From Vreelandella arcis (GTDB taxonomy: Bacteria; Pseudomonadota; Gammaproteobacteria; Pseudomonadales; Halomonadaceae), in assembly GCF_900103865.1 (NCBI RefSeq), contig NZ_FNII01000014.1, positions 1 to 64,000 of the forward strand: 64,000 bases of DNA. Direction: 5' to 3'. The notes below the pieces were generated by a model. That model was not told the DNA's origin, did not search any database, and saw nothing but the letters and a program-made list of their open reading frames with translations. Positions within the stretch are counted from its first letter, which is position 1; each line of letters opens with the position of its first letter. The position numbers and the translations under genes are program-made. This document shows positions 44,754-54,591 of this stretch, in pieces.

Positions 44754-46043
44754 TCAGCGCTGCTGGCTCAAGCGGCGCTTAAAGAGTTCACGGAAGACGG
44801 GGTAGATATCCCCGGCCTCGACAATCTGGCGCATGGCAAACTGCTCGGGAAAGCGCGCGGCCACGGTCTCGTATTCCTCCCATAGGGACTGATGATCGTG
44901 GGGCGTGATTTCCACATAGGCGTAGTACTGAAGCTGCGGCATCAGCTGCTTGATCAGCAGATCGCGGCACACGTTGGAGTCATCGTCCCAGTTATCGCCG
45001 TCGGAAGCCTGGGCGACGTACAGGTTCCACTGCGCGGGTGGATAGCGCTTTTCGATGATGCCGTTGACCAGCGTGAGTGCGCTGGAAACGATGGTGCCGC
45101 CGGTTTCCCGGGAGTAGAAAAACTCTTCTTCGCCGACTTCCCGCGCTGCTGTGTGGTGGCGAACAAACACCAGTTCGACCTTTTCGTAATGCTTCTCCAA
45201 GAACAGATACAGCAGCAGGAAGAAGCGCTTGGCGATGTCCTTGTGGTTTTGCGTCATGGAGCCTGAGACATCCATCACACAGAACATCACCGCTTGGCTT
45301 GAAGGCTGCGGCTGGGCGGCCAGTTGGTGATAGCGCAGGTCGTAGGTATCAATAAACGGCACCGCTTCGATGCGCTTGTTGAGACGTTCAATCTCAGCCT
45401 TCAGCTCGGTAATCCGGGCGGGGTTACGCAGTACCGGGTCTTTGCGCTCTTCGGCCTCCAGTGCTTGCTGCGCTTCTTTTAAGGCGCGTTTGATGGGAGC
45501 GCGCATGGCGATGCGCCGCGCGTAGGCTTCGCGCATTGAGCGAGTGATGCTAATGCGCGACGGAACGCCATCGCGGGCCAGGCCCGCGCGCACCATTTTG
45601 ATTTCCTGTAGCGATTTAAGCGGTTTGCGCTGTAAATGAGGCAGCTCCAGGCCGTCGAAGACAAACTCCAAGAACTCCTCGCGGCTGAGGGTGAAGGCGA
45701 ATTCATCGGTGCCCTCACCCTGGTTCGAGGCGCCGCCGTCACCCGCGCCATCGCCGCCGCCCTGACCGCTAGGGCGGCGAATTTTATCGCCCGTTAGAAA
45801 CTCTTTATTGCCGGGAGAAACGATCTCACGCGCGCCCCCCGGCCCGTGTTGAAACACCGGTTCAGAAATGTCCTTGGTGGGGATCGAGACCTTTTCTCCC
45901 CGCTCCATATCGGTGATCGAGCGTCGGTTAACGGCCTCCTCTACCGAACGTTTAATATGCTTGCGGTAGCGCTCTAAAAAGCGCTGCCGATTCACCGCGC
46001 TTTTGTGCTTGGCGTTGGGCCTGCGATCGATAAAGTAGGTCAT
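44754..46043 (-). CDS. yeaH: YeaH/YhbH family protein (VWA-like)
   Basis: A 429-aa protein of the DUF444 family. The basic N-terminus ([38 protein letters not shown]) and a Gly-rich segment near residue 100 are typical. A von Willebrand-like part includes [24 protein letters not shown] (a MIDAS-type DxSxS). AGGGAGG precedes the ATG. It lies between yeaG and spoVR, and all three are expected to be cotranscribed. Confidence 0.94.
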   Translation of the reverse strand: MTYFIDRRPNAKHKSAVNRQRFLERYRKHIKRSVEEAVNRRSITDMERGEKVSIPTKDISEPVFQHGPGGAREIVSPGNKEFLTGDKIRRPSGQGGGDGAGDGGASNQGEGTDEFAFTLSREEFLEFVFDGLELPHLQRKPLKSLQEIKMVRAGLARDGVPSRISITRSMREAYARRIAMRAPIKRALKEAQQALEAEERKDPVLRNPARITELKAEIERLNKRIEAVPFIDTYDLRYHQLAAQPQPSSQAVMFCVMDVSGSMTQNHKDIAKRFFLLLYLFLEKHYEKVELVFVRHHTAAREVGEEEFFYSRETGGTIVSSALTLVNGIIEKRYPPAQWNLYVAQASDGDNWDDDSNVCRDLLIKQLMPQLQYYAYVEITPHDHQSLWEEYETVAARFPEQFAMRQIVEAGDIYPVFRELFKRRLSQQR

Positions 46044-46078
46044 GCGACCTCCCTAGCTCTTGGCTTAAGCGCTAGCCG

Positions 46079-48001
46079 CTACTGGGACTTACGTACACGC
46101 AGGTACCATTCGGACAGTAGCCGCACTTGTTTTTCGGTGTAGCCACGATCCACCATCCGCGCGACAAAGTCTTCGTGCTTTTTCTGATCCGACTTCGACG
46201 CCTTGGCATTAAACGAGATCACCGGCAGCAACTCTTCGGTGTTGGCGAACATTTTGTGTTCGATAACGCCTTTGAGCTTTTCATACGACTGCCAGCTGGG
46301 GTTCATGCCGTTGTTTTGCGCCCGCGCCCGCAGCACAAAGTTGACCACCTCGTGGCGGAAGTCTTTCGGGTTGGAAATCCCAGCAGGTTTCTCGATTTTT
46401 TCCAGCTCGTCGTTGAGCGCCTGACGATTCAGCAGCTCGCCGGTTTCGGGGTCGCGGTACTCTTGATCCTGAATCCAAAAGTCGGCATAGGTTACATAGC
46501 GGTCGAAAATGTTTTGCCCGTACTCGCTATACGATTCGAGGTAGGCGGTCTGAATTTCCTTACCGATAAACTCGACGTAGCGCGGTGCCAAAAATTCTTT
46601 AATAAAGCCGATATAGCGCTCGAACACTTCCGACGGCAGCTGTTCACGCTCAAGCGCTTGCTCGAGTACGTAAAGCAAATGCACGGGGTTAGCGGCCACT
46701 TCGGTACTGTCGAAGTTAAATACCTTGGAGAGGATTTTGAACGCAAAGCGGGTAGATAACCCCTGCATGCCTTCATCCACTCCGGCGGCGTCACGGTATT
46801 CCTGGATCGACTTCGCCCGTGGGTCGGTGTCTTTAAGGTTTTCACCGTCGTAAACGCGCATTTTGGAGTAGATACTTGAGTTTTCGGGTACTTTAAGCCG
46901 CGAAAGCACCGAAAACTGCGCCAGCATGCGTAGCGTATCCGGGGCGCAAGGCGCAGCGTTAAGCGACGAGTCTTCGAGTAATTTCTGATAGATCTTAATT
47001 TCTTCGGTTACCCGCAGGCAGTAAGGCACTTTGACGATATACACGCGGTCTAAAAATGCCTCGTTGTTGCGATTATTGCGGAACGCCTGCCATTCGGACT
47101 CGTTAGAGTGGGCCAAAACGACCCCATTAAAAGGAATCGCGCCCATGCCTTCCGTGGGGTTGTAGTTACCCTCTTGGGTCGCGGTTAACAGCGGGTGCAG
47201 CACCTTGATCGGTGCTTTGAACATCTCGACGAACTCCATTATCCCCTGGTTAGCGCGGCACAGCCCGCCAGAGAAGCTATAGGCATCGGGATCATCCTGG
47301 GAGTAAAGTTCCAGTTGACGAATATCGACTTTACCTACCAGTGACGAGATGTCTTGATTGTTCTCATCCCCCGGTTCGGTTTTAGAAATAGCGATCTGGT
47401 TGAGCCGCGATGGGTACAAGCGCACCACACGAAACTGGGAAATGTCGCCGCCGTATTCTTTCAGACGTTTGGCCGCCCAGGGCGACATCACGCTTTTCAG
47501 GTAGCGCGGTGCAATGCCGTACTCTTTTTCGAGCAGCTCGCCGTCTTCCTCGGGTGAGAACAATCCCAACGGTGACTCATAGACCGGCGAGCCTTTAATG
47601 GCATAGAAGGGAATGCGCTCCATTAACAGCTTGAGGCGCTCAGCCAGTGACGATTTCCCCCCGCCGACCGGCCCCAGCAAGTAGAGAATCTGCTTACGTT
47701 CCTCAAGCCCCTGCGCCGCATGGCGAAAGTAGGACACAATCTGCTCGATGGCCTCTTCCATACCGTGAAACTCGGCAAACGCAGGGTAGCGTCGAATCAC
47801 TTTGTTGGAAAAAATACGCGAGAGACGCGAGTCCTTAGCGGTATCGATGACCTTAGGCTCGCCGATCGCTTCGAGCATACGCTCGGCAGCGCTGGCATAA
47901 ACCTTCGGGTCACGACGACACAGCGCCAAATATTCTTCAAGGCTCATGTCTTCTTGCTGAACGCGGGCAAAACGGTCTTGAACGTGATCAAAGATGCTCA
48001 T
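46079..48001 (-). CDS. yeaG: PrkA-type serine protein kinase / AAA protein YeaG
   Basis: A 640-aa protein. The AAA-PrkA domain has Walker A LLGPVGGGKSSLAERL and the Walker B-like PYCLRVTEEIK region. The C-terminal PrkA kinase-like domain spans residues about 400-640. The start MSIFDHVQDRFARVQQEDMSLEEYL is that of the family, and AGGAGA precedes the ATG. In E. coli YeaG is involved in the response to sustained nitrogen starvation. First gene of the yeaG-yeaH-spoVR operon. Confidence 0.95.
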   Translation of the reverse strand: MSIFDHVQDRFARVQQEDMSLEEYLALCRRDPKVYASAAERMLEAIGEPKVIDTAKDSRLSRIFSNKVIRRYPAFAEFHGMEEAIEQIVSYFRHAAQGLEERKQILYLLGPVGGGKSSLAERLKLLMERIPFYAIKGSPVYESPLGLFSPEEDGELLEKEYGIAPRYLKSVMSPWAAKRLKEYGGDISQFRVVRLYPSRLNQIAISKTEPGDENNQDISSLVGKVDIRQLELYSQDDPDAYSFSGGLCRANQGIMEFVEMFKAPIKVLHPLLTATQEGNYNPTEGMGAIPFNGVVLAHSNESEWQAFRNNRNNEAFLDRVYIVKVPYCLRVTEEIKIYQKLLEDSSLNAAPCAPDTLRMLAQFSVLSRLKVPENSSIYSKMRVYDGENLKDTDPRAKSIQEYRDAAGVDEGMQGLSTRFAFKILSKVFNFDSTEVAANPVHLLYVLEQALEREQLPSEVFERYIGFIKEFLAPRYVEFIGKEIQTAYLESYSEYGQNIFDRYVTYADFWIQDQEYRDPETGELLNRQALNDELEKIEKPAGISNPKDFRHEVVNFVLRARAQNNGMNPSWQSYEKLKGVIEHKMFANTEELLPVISFNAKASKSDQKKHEDFVARMVDRGYTEKQVRLLSEWYLRVRKSQ

Positions 48002-48285
48002 TTAACTCTCCTGTAGCCCATCCCCAGGCAGTCACCGTCAAGTAGCCAATGTCACAGAGGTGTGCCGAACGAGGTGTCGCACTATCAGCGTAGTCAGTAT
48101 TAGCAAAATGTGATGGCTCAAACTTCAACGCTGGAACGTTAATGCTATGAGCATAAGGGCAGGAGATTAGTTGCGTTGAAAACCTCGGCACGCTGACGAC
48201 TACGTTAAACAAGGCGCTAGTAGCCCGGCGCAAAGCGCCGCCTACTAAGAGGCGGCGCCAGTGAAGAACGTGCTAATAAGCCAGG
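48002..48285 (-). promoter_or_regulatory. yeaG upstream region with a GC-rich hairpin
   Basis: 284 bases without a gene. GCGCCGCC (48235-48242) pairs with GGCGGCGC (48251-48258), placed 27 bases after the aldolase stop; on the minus strand only TTT follows, so it is a possible but weak terminator. The rest must hold the yeaG promoter. I saw no sigma-54 GG-N10-GC pair. Confidence 0.4.
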
Positions 48286-49329
48286 CTATTCAAGTACCGT
48301 TTTCATGTCGTCCAGCAGTTGATCCAATAATTCAACGGTGGTGTTCCAGGCACATACAAACCGCGCGCCGCCCGCGCCAATAAAGGTATAGAAGGTCCAG
48401 TCTCTGGCTTTCAACGCTTCGATGGCGTGAGGTGGCAATTCAACGAAAACACTATTGGCCTGGGTAGGAAACATCAGCGAGACGCCGGGCAGTGCCTGAA
48501 GGCCCTCGGAGAGGTAACGCGCCATGGCGTTGGCGTGCTGGGCGTTGGTTAGCCAGGCACCGCTTTCCAGTAGGCCAAGCCAGGGCGCCGAGACAAAGCG
48601 CATCTTGGAGGCCAACTGCCCCGCCTGCTTGCAGCGGTAGGCAAAGTCTTCGGCTAGCTCACGGTTGAAAAACAGAATGGCCTCGCCGAACGCTAAGCCA
48701 TTTTTAGTCCCTGAGAAACACAGCGCATCGACACCCACCTGCCAGGTCAATTCGGCCGGAGTGGCGTCCAAACTGGCACAGGCGTTGGCGAAGCGTGCGC
48801 CGTCCATATGCAAACGCAGGTCGTGCTTATCCGCCACCGCCCGGATGGCCAACAGTTCTTCTCGGGAGTAGACCGTGCCCACTTCGGTGGCTTGGGTCAG
48901 CGAAACAACCTTGGGTTTGGGATAGTGAATATCGCTGCGTTTGGTCACCAGCGCTTCAATCCCCTCCGGCGTCAGCTTGCCGTTGGCCCCCGGCGAGGTG
49001 AGCAGTTTGGCACCGTTGGAAAAAAACTCGGGGCCACCACACTCGTCCGTTTCAATGTGGGCCAGTTCATGGCAGATCACACTGTGGTAGCTGCGTCCCA
49101 TCGCGGAAAGCGCCAGTGAGTTGGCAGCGGTGCCGTTAAATACAAAAAACACCTCACAATCGTAATCGAACATATCGCGAAAGCGGTCGGCGGCGCGGGC
49201 AGTCCAGCGGTCATTGCCATAGGCCAAGTCATCCGCTTGGTTGGCTTCCAGCAAGTACTGCATGGCCTCCGGGCAAATGCCGGAGGTGTTGTCACTGGCT
49301 AAAAATCGCGGGGTACACTCCGAGGTCAT
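48286..49329 (-). CDS. ltaE: Low-specificity threonine aldolase family PLP lyase
   Basis: A 347-aa fold-type I PLP enzyme: FASDNTSGICPEAMQYLLEANQ, the PLP contact region FVFNGTAANSLALSA, HIETDECGGPEFF, LHMDGARFANA and the Schiff-base Lys in DALCFSGTKNGLAFGEA. It cleaves L-threonine or allo-threonine to glycine and acetaldehyde. It may be monocistronic. It could equally serve other beta-hydroxy amino acids. Confidence 0.92.
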   Translation of the reverse strand: MTSECTPRFLASDNTSGICPEAMQYLLEANQADDLAYGNDRWTARAADRFRDMFDYDCEVFFVFNGTAANSLALSAMGRSYHSVICHELAHIETDECGGPEFFSNGAKLLTSPGANGKLTPEGIEALVTKRSDIHYPKPKVVSLTQATEVGTVYSREELLAIRAVADKHDLRLHMDGARFANACASLDATPAELTWQVGVDALCFSGTKNGLAFGEAILFFNRELAEDFAYRCKQAGQLASKMRFVSAPWLGLLESGAWLTNAQHANAMARYLSEGLQALPGVSLMFPTQANSVFVELPPHAIEALKARDWTFYTFIGAGGARFVCAWNTTVELLDQLLDDMKTVLE

Positions 49330-49454
49330 GGCGATAGTCCTTTTATCTGACAGTATTACAACGTGGGCTGGGTGCCACCCGCGTCGTCGTCACTCGTCAG
49401 GGTGACTAACGAGTGGGGTAGTTAAGGCCTAATCAGTCTATCGCCATTTCAAGG

Positions 49455-51476
49455 TTATAAGGAAGCCGCTAGGCGGGTGCCCTGCTCAATAGCACGCTTG
49501 GCATCCAGTTCGGCGGCTTCATCGGCACCGCCAATCACGTGCACACGGCCGCCTGCCTGTTCCAAAGGCGTGATCAAGTCGCGTACCGACTCCTGTCCCG
49601 CACATACCACCACCGACGCCACGGCGAGCAGTTGCTCTTCACCGTCACGGCGGATATGCAAACCCTCGTCATCAATTTTCAGGTACTCACAGCCGGTGAG
49701 GGTTTTTACCCCGCGCTGCCTGAGTGACGAGCGGTGCACCCAGCCGGTGGTTTTACCCAGATTTTTGCCCGGTTTGGACGTTTTACGCTGCAGCATGACG
49801 ATGTCCCGCGGGGAGGCCGGTGGTACTGGCGTTTTCAGCCCGCCGCGCTCATCCATCGCTAAGTCGACGCCCCACTCGTCGCACCAGGCCTCGAGATCCA
49901 GCGCGGTATGCTGTTGGTCGGCTAACAGCTCAGAGACGTCAAAACCAATGCCACCCGCGCCAATCACCGCCACGGTTTGGCCAACCCGTTCGGGCTGCTC
50001 AATCGCCTCAGCGTAGCTCAGCACGCTGGGGTGATCAGCACCAGGCAACGTCAACTCGCGAGGCACCACGCCGGTGGCAATCACCACCTCGTCAAACTCG
50101 GCCAGCGCGTCCGGCGTCGCGAGGGTGTTCAACCGAACCTCAACGGCGTGTTTTTCAAGCATCACGCGGAAGTAGCGCAGCGTCTCGTTAAACTCTTCTT
50201 TGCCAGGGATTTTGCGGGCGTAATTAAACTGCCCGCCTAATTCGGCGCGGCGTTCAAACAGCACCACCTGATGCCCACGGCTCGCAGCGGCCACCGCCGT
50301 GGCAAGACCCGCCGGGCCACCGCCGACCACCGCCACACGCTTTGCCGATTGAGTCGGCGTAAGCGTTATTTCAGATTCGTGGCAAGCGCGAGGGTTCACC
50401 AAACACGAGGTCAACTTGCCCGCAAACGTATGATCCAGGCAGGCCTGGTTACAGGCGATACAGGTGTTGATCTCGTCGGCCAGCCCCGCCTCAGCTTTAC
50501 GCACCCACTCGGGATCAGCCAGAAACGGCCGCGCCATCGAGACCATATCGGCGTGCCCTTCGGCTAGCACTCGCTCGGCCACGTCCGGCATATTGATGCG
50601 GTTGGTGGTAATCAGCGGAATCGACAGCGTGGCCTTCATCCGCTTGGTCACCTCGGTGAAAGCGGCCCGAGGGACGCTGGTCACGATGGTCGGCACTCGG
50701 GCTTCGTGCCAGCCAATACCGGTGTTGATCACATTCGCACCCGCGGCTTCAATCGCTCGTCCCAGCGCCACGACTTCTTCCCAAGAGCTACCCTCTTCGA
50801 CCAGATCGATCATCGACAGGCGGAAGATAACCAGGAACCGCTCGCCCACGGCGGCACGAATGCGCTCGACGATCTCAATCGGAAAGCGAATACGCCGCTC
50901 AAAGTCACCGCCCCACTGGTCATCGCGCTGATTGGTGCGCTGACAAATAAACTGATTGATCAAATAGCCTTCAGAGCCCATGACCTCAACGCCATCATAG
51001 CCCGCCTGCTGGGCAAGACTCGCGCAACGTACGTAGTCATCAATTTGCTGCTCGACTTCGTCACTGGTCAACGCACGCGGCGTAAAGGGGTTGATCGGTG
51101 CCTGAATCGCCGATGGCGCGACCAGCTCGGGCGAGTACGCATAGCGTCCGGCATGCAGAATCTGCATACACAAATGCCCGCCCTCGGCGTGGACGGCATC
51201 AACCACCTTACGATGTTCCGCCAGCTGCGAGGCCTCGGTTAGTGCGTTGGCTCCCTGGAACACCGCACCCTCGGCATTGGGCGCGATCCCCCCGGTAACG
51301 ATTAGGCTGACCCCGGCGCGTGCCCGTTCGGCATAAAACGCCGCCAGGCGCTCAAAGCCATTCGGTGCTTCTTCCAAGTTGGTGTGCATTGAGCCCATCA
51401 GCACGCGGTTGGGCAGCGTTAAATGGCCAAGCGTCAGCGGGCGAAACAGGTACGGATACGCGGGGGGATGACTCAT
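49455..51476 (-). CDS. fadH: NADPH-dependent 2,4-dienoyl-CoA reductase (old yellow enzyme/FAD-NAD domains)
   Basis: A 673-aa multidomain flavoprotein. The FMN-binding TIM barrel spans residues 1-370 (YLFRPLTLGHLTLPNRVLMGSMH; MGSEGYLINQFICQRTNQRDDQWGGDFERR). Fe-S cysteines lie in CIACNQACLDH and CLVNPRACHE. The FAD/NADPH part has VAVVGGGPAGLATAVAAASRGHQV and VAVIGAGGIGFDVSELL. The ATG at 51476 has AAGGAG seven bases upstream; the preceding codon is GTG. It reduces double bonds in beta-oxidation of unsaturated fatty acids. Confidence 0.95.
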   Translation of the reverse strand: MSHPPAYPYLFRPLTLGHLTLPNRVLMGSMHTNLEEAPNGFERLAAFYAERARAGVSLIVTGGIAPNAEGAVFQGANALTEASQLAEHRKVVDAVHAEGGHLCMQILHAGRYAYSPELVAPSAIQAPINPFTPRALTSDEVEQQIDDYVRCASLAQQAGYDGVEVMGSEGYLINQFICQRTNQRDDQWGGDFERRIRFPIEIVERIRAAVGERFLVIFRLSMIDLVEEGSSWEEVVALGRAIEAAGANVINTGIGWHEARVPTIVTSVPRAAFTEVTKRMKATLSIPLITTNRINMPDVAERVLAEGHADMVSMARPFLADPEWVRKAEAGLADEINTCIACNQACLDHTFAGKLTSCLVNPRACHESEITLTPTQSAKRVAVVGGGPAGLATAVAAASRGHQVVLFERRAELGGQFNYARKIPGKEEFNETLRYFRVMLEKHAVEVRLNTLATPDALAEFDEVVIATGVVPRELTLPGADHPSVLSYAEAIEQPERVGQTVAVIGAGGIGFDVSELLADQQHTALDLEAWCDEWGVDLAMDERGGLKTPVPPASPRDIVMLQRKTSKPGKNLGKTTGWVHRSSLRQRGVKTLTGCEYLKIDDEGLHIRRDGEEQLLAVASVVVCAGQESVRDLITPLEQAGGRVHVIGGADEAAELDAKRAIEQGTRLAASL

Positions 51477-51634
51477 CACGGTTCTCCTTGGCGTTGTTCA
51501 TATAATAATTCAAACAAGCGTATGACATGCAGCGCACGACGTACAGCCTTTTGCCTCACCCGCATACCCTTTTGGCTCTTGCTCATCGCGCCAAAGCAGG
51601 TCACATTAACCGGCTAACGATAAGGGACTATGCT

Positions 51635-52552
51635 ATGCCGTTTATTTACTTTTTAGCCCCGCTGGCCACCGTGCTGATCTGGTCGGGGAACATGACCATT
51701 AACCAGATGACCGTTGGGGCCATAGCGCCGAGCAGCATCGCGTTTTTACGCTGGCTACTGGCGCTCGCGGTCATGACACCGTTTGTACTGCCCGCCGCGC
51801 TGCGCCATCGCGATGAAATCCGCCGCCATTGGCCCAAGCTCGCCTTACTGGGGCTTCTCGGCATGGGCTTATGGCAAGGCTTAGCCTACGTGGCGGCGGA
51901 AACCACCACCGCCACCAACATGGGCATATTAGCCGCTATGGTACCGCTATTGACGGTGCTGTTAAGTGCGTTGATTTTACGCGAGCCACCAACCCGCGGT
52001 GGCATTATGGGCGGGATAGTGGCGTTTATCGGCGTCACCGTGCTACTGGGCCGCGGTAACCCGCTTTCACTATTGCAGCTACAAGTCGCCTATGGCGATG
52101 CACTGATGGTCGCGGCGGCCACCTGCTACGCACTATATGGTGTGATGCTAAAACGCTGGTCAATGAAGCTACCGCCATGGGTCATGCTCTACGCTCAGGT
52201 CTGCTTTGCCGTGCTGTTCCTGCTACCGCCTTACTTATTGGGGCCGATGACGCCGGTGGATAGCCAAAATATTGGACTTATCTTATACGCCGGGATTCCT
52301 GCATCGATTATCACGACCTTTTTATGGATGCGGGCCGTGCGTCAGATTGGCGCTAGCCAAGCGAGTATTTTCATTAACCTGATGCCGCTGTTCAGTGCGC
52401 TTATCGCCATGGCGTTTCTGGGTGAACAGGTGGCGGGGTTCCACTTTATCGGCGGACTATTAATATTGGCCGGCGTCATTATGGCCCAAACGCTGACCCA
52501 GCCGTTAACGCGAAGTTTATCCCGTGTTAAGTCTAGTGGTGCCGAGCAATGA
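51635..52552 (+). CDS. DMT-superfamily (EamA) transporter
   Basis: A 305-aa protein with ten membrane spans in two EamA repeats (MPFIYFLAPLATVLIWSGNM and ALMVAAATCYALYGVMLKRW). The ATG at 51635 has AAGGGA upstream; the open frame extends to 51527 but with a non-membrane lead that overlaps the leader of the divergent fadH gene. The substrate is unknown. It is independent of the EamA gene at 8797 by sequence. Confidence 0.9.
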   Translation: MPFIYFLAPLATVLIWSGNMTINQMTVGAIAPSSIAFLRWLLALAVMTPFVLPAALRHRDEIRRHWPKLALLGLLGMGLWQGLAYVAAETTTATNMGILAAMVPLLTVLLSALILREPPTRGGIMGGIVAFIGVTVLLGRGNPLSLLQLQVAYGDALMVAAATCYALYGVMLKRWSMKLPPWVMLYAQVCFAVLFLLPPYLLGPMTPVDSQNIGLILYAGIPASIITTFLWMRAVRQIGASQASIFINLMPLFSALIAMAFLGEQVAGFHFIGGLLILAGVIMAQTLTQPLTRSLSRVKSSGAEQ

Positions 52553-52594
52553 TACAATCGGGCAACTTTATCCGACTGTAGGATACCTCTGACA

Positions 52595-54163
52595 ATGTCC
52601 TTAGAAGAACTGCACCTTAATCTCCGCAACCTGACGAGCGATGACTACGATCAGCTCAAGGCGCTGATGGATGCGGTGTATCACGATATTGGTGGTGCCT
52701 GGCCTAAGCTGACCATCGACAAACTGATTCAAGAATTCCCCGATGGTCAGATTGCCATCGAGGATGATGGCAAGCTAGTTGGCGTCGCCCTAACCGTGCA
52801 GGTCGATTACGACGAGTTCTCCAACCCGCATAAGTACGACGACCTGATTGGGCATCGTGAGATCATTCGTAACGACCAGGACGGCGATGCCATGTACGGG
52901 TTGGACGTGCTGATCCATCCCGATTATCGCGGCTACCGGCTGGGCCGCCGCCTGTATGAGGCGCGTAAAGAACTGTGCCGGTCACACAACCTGCGCGCCA
53001 TCTTGGCGGGTGGGCGAATCCCCGAATACCACCAGCACGCAAGCGAGCTTTCCCCGGCTCAATACATAGATAAAGTCTCGCGCAAGGAAATCTACGATCC
53101 GATTCTGTCGTTCCAGCTAGCGAACGATTTCCAGGTGAAGCGGCTGCTGCGCAAATACCTTCCCGAAGACGAACAGTCGCGCGGCTACGCCACGCTGCTG
53201 GAATGGAACAACATTCTGTTCGAACCCGCCGAAAGCGTGCTGGATACCCGCCCGACCCAAGTACGCGTTGGCGCGGTACAGTGGCAAATGCGCGAGTTTT
53301 CATCCGTCGAAGCCGCGCTTCAGCAGATCGAGTACTTCGTGGATGCGCTCTCCGACTACCAAAGTGACTTTGCGGTATTTCCGGAGTTGTTTAATGCGCC
53401 GTTAATGGGGCTGCAAGACCGCGACGCTCAACAGGATCAGATGGGGGCCATTCGCTTTTTGGCCGGTTTTACCGACCGGTTTAGCACTGAGCTTTCCCGG
53501 ATGGCGGTGTCCTACAACATCAATATCGTCGGCGGCTCGATGATTGAAGTTGGCGAGGATGACCGGCTGTATAACGTGGCCTACCTGTTCCATCGCGACG
53601 GCAGCGTTGAGAAACAGTCGAAGCTGCATATCACGCCTCAAGAACGCCGCGACTGGGTGATTGAAGGCGGCGACGACCTGCAGGTATTTGATACCGATGC
53701 CGGGCGCGTGGGTATTTTGATTTGCTATGACGTGGAATTCCCTGAGCTTGGTCGCCTGCTCGCCGATCAGGACATGGATATTCTGTTCGTGCCCTTCTGG
53801 ACTGATACCAAAAACGGCTACCTGCGGGTGCGCCATTGCTGCCAGGCGCGGGCGATTGAAAACGAATGCTACGTGGTGTTGTGCGGCAGCGTCGGCAACC
53901 TGCCGTCCATTGAGAACCTGGATATCCAGTACGCCCAGTCGGCGGTGTTCTCGCCTTCCGACTTTGCCTTCCCTCATGACGCGGTGCTGGCCGAGACGAC
54001 GCCCAATACCGAGATGATCTTCTTCTCAGACTTGGACTTAACCCGCCTAACGGTGGTGCGTGCCGAAGGCTCGGTGACCAACCTGAAAGACCGCCGCAAG
54101 GATCTGTTTGATCTCCGCTGGCGCGATTGGTCGTGGAAGTCGGGCGCTAACCTCGACGACTAA
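52595..54163 (+). CDS. Bifunctional GNAT acetyltransferase / carbon-nitrogen hydrolase
   Basis: A 522-aa fusion. Residues about 1-210 are a GNAT domain with MYGLDVLIHPDYRGYRLGRRLYEARK as the acetyl-CoA loop. Residues about 225-510 are a nitrilase-superfamily amidase with the Glu-Lys-Cys triad: FAVFPELFN, KQSKLHITPQERRDW and VGILICYDVEFPE. AGGAT precedes the ATG. The fusion is known in Pseudomonas and relatives, but the substrate is not established. A nitrilase acting on a small amide, with acetylation of a product, is a guess. Confidence 0.92.
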   Translation: MSLEELHLNLRNLTSDDYDQLKALMDAVYHDIGGAWPKLTIDKLIQEFPDGQIAIEDDGKLVGVALTVQVDYDEFSNPHKYDDLIGHREIIRNDQDGDAMYGLDVLIHPDYRGYRLGRRLYEARKELCRSHNLRAILAGGRIPEYHQHASELSPAQYIDKVSRKEIYDPILSFQLANDFQVKRLLRKYLPEDEQSRGYATLLEWNNILFEPAESVLDTRPTQVRVGAVQWQMREFSSVEAALQQIEYFVDALSDYQSDFAVFPELFNAPLMGLQDRDAQQDQMGAIRFLAGFTDRFSTELSRMAVSYNINIVGGSMIEVGEDDRLYNVAYLFHRDGSVEKQSKLHITPQERRDWVIEGGDDLQVFDTDAGRVGILICYDVEFPELGRLLADQDMDILFVPFWTDTKNGYLRVRHCCQARAIENECYVVLCGSVGNLPSIENLDIQYAQSAVFSPSDFAFPHDAVLAETTPNTEMIFFSDLDLTRLTVVRAEGSVTNLKDRRKDLFDLRWRDWSWKSGANLDD

Positions 54164-54192
54164 CGCACAGCCGCTGGCAATCGCTGCCCCTC

Positions 54193-54224
54193 CACCAACG
54201 CCGCCTTTTAAGGCGGCGTTGGTG
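54193..54224. terminator. Bidirectional terminator between convergent genes
   Basis: A perfect 15-bp inverted repeat, CACCAACGCCGCCTT (54193-54207) and AAGGCGGCGTTGGTG (54210-54224), lies between the GNAT-nitrilase and ATL genes. Confidence 0.8.
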
Positions 54225-54242
54225 TTAATAAAGTCAGTTGAA

Positions 54243-54542
54243 TTAATCTGGCCAAACAAGGTGCTTAGGCACCCGCCCTTTAGCATCAAACACGACGCCT
54301 TCATCGCGCAGTTTTTGATGCTGACGAGCCGCACCGCCATGATCGGCAAGCTTCAGCGATGCAGCGATGACCCGGTGCCAGGGCAACTGGTGACCGTCGG
54401 GTAGATGACGCATCGCCGAGCCGACCATGCGCGGCGTCGCGCCCTCGGTCATGGCGGCAATCCGCCCGTAGGTCGTCACCCGCCCCACCGGAATCTGGTC
54501 GACAATGGTGTAAATTTGCTCAAGCAATTCGGGTCGGGGCAT
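54243..54542 (-). CDS. Alkyltransferase-like protein (MGMT family, ATL)
   Basis: A 99-aa protein beginning MPRPELLEQIYTIVDQIPVGRVTTYGRIA. The active-site motif of methyltransferases (PCHRV) reads PWHRV here, with Trp replacing the acceptor Cys, as in bacterial ATL/YbaZ proteins. These bind O6-alkylguanine without repairing it and hand it to nucleotide excision repair. The start at 54542 follows AGGAGA; the open frame reaches into the LysR gene. It converges on the GNAT-nitrilase gene. Confidence 0.93.
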   Translation of the reverse strand: MPRPELLEQIYTIVDQIPVGRVTTYGRIAAMTEGATPRMVGSAMRHLPDGHQLPWHRVIAASLKLADHGGAARQHQKLRDEGVVFDAKGRVPKHLVWPD

Positions 54543-54591
54543 CGCGTCTCTCCTGCTGTCGAATGGAATACCGCTTAGCGTTGGTGGTGTA

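Noticed and set aside
48002-48285. Sigma-54 promoter for yeaG
   Set aside because: No GG-N10-GC pair found in the minus-strand reading.
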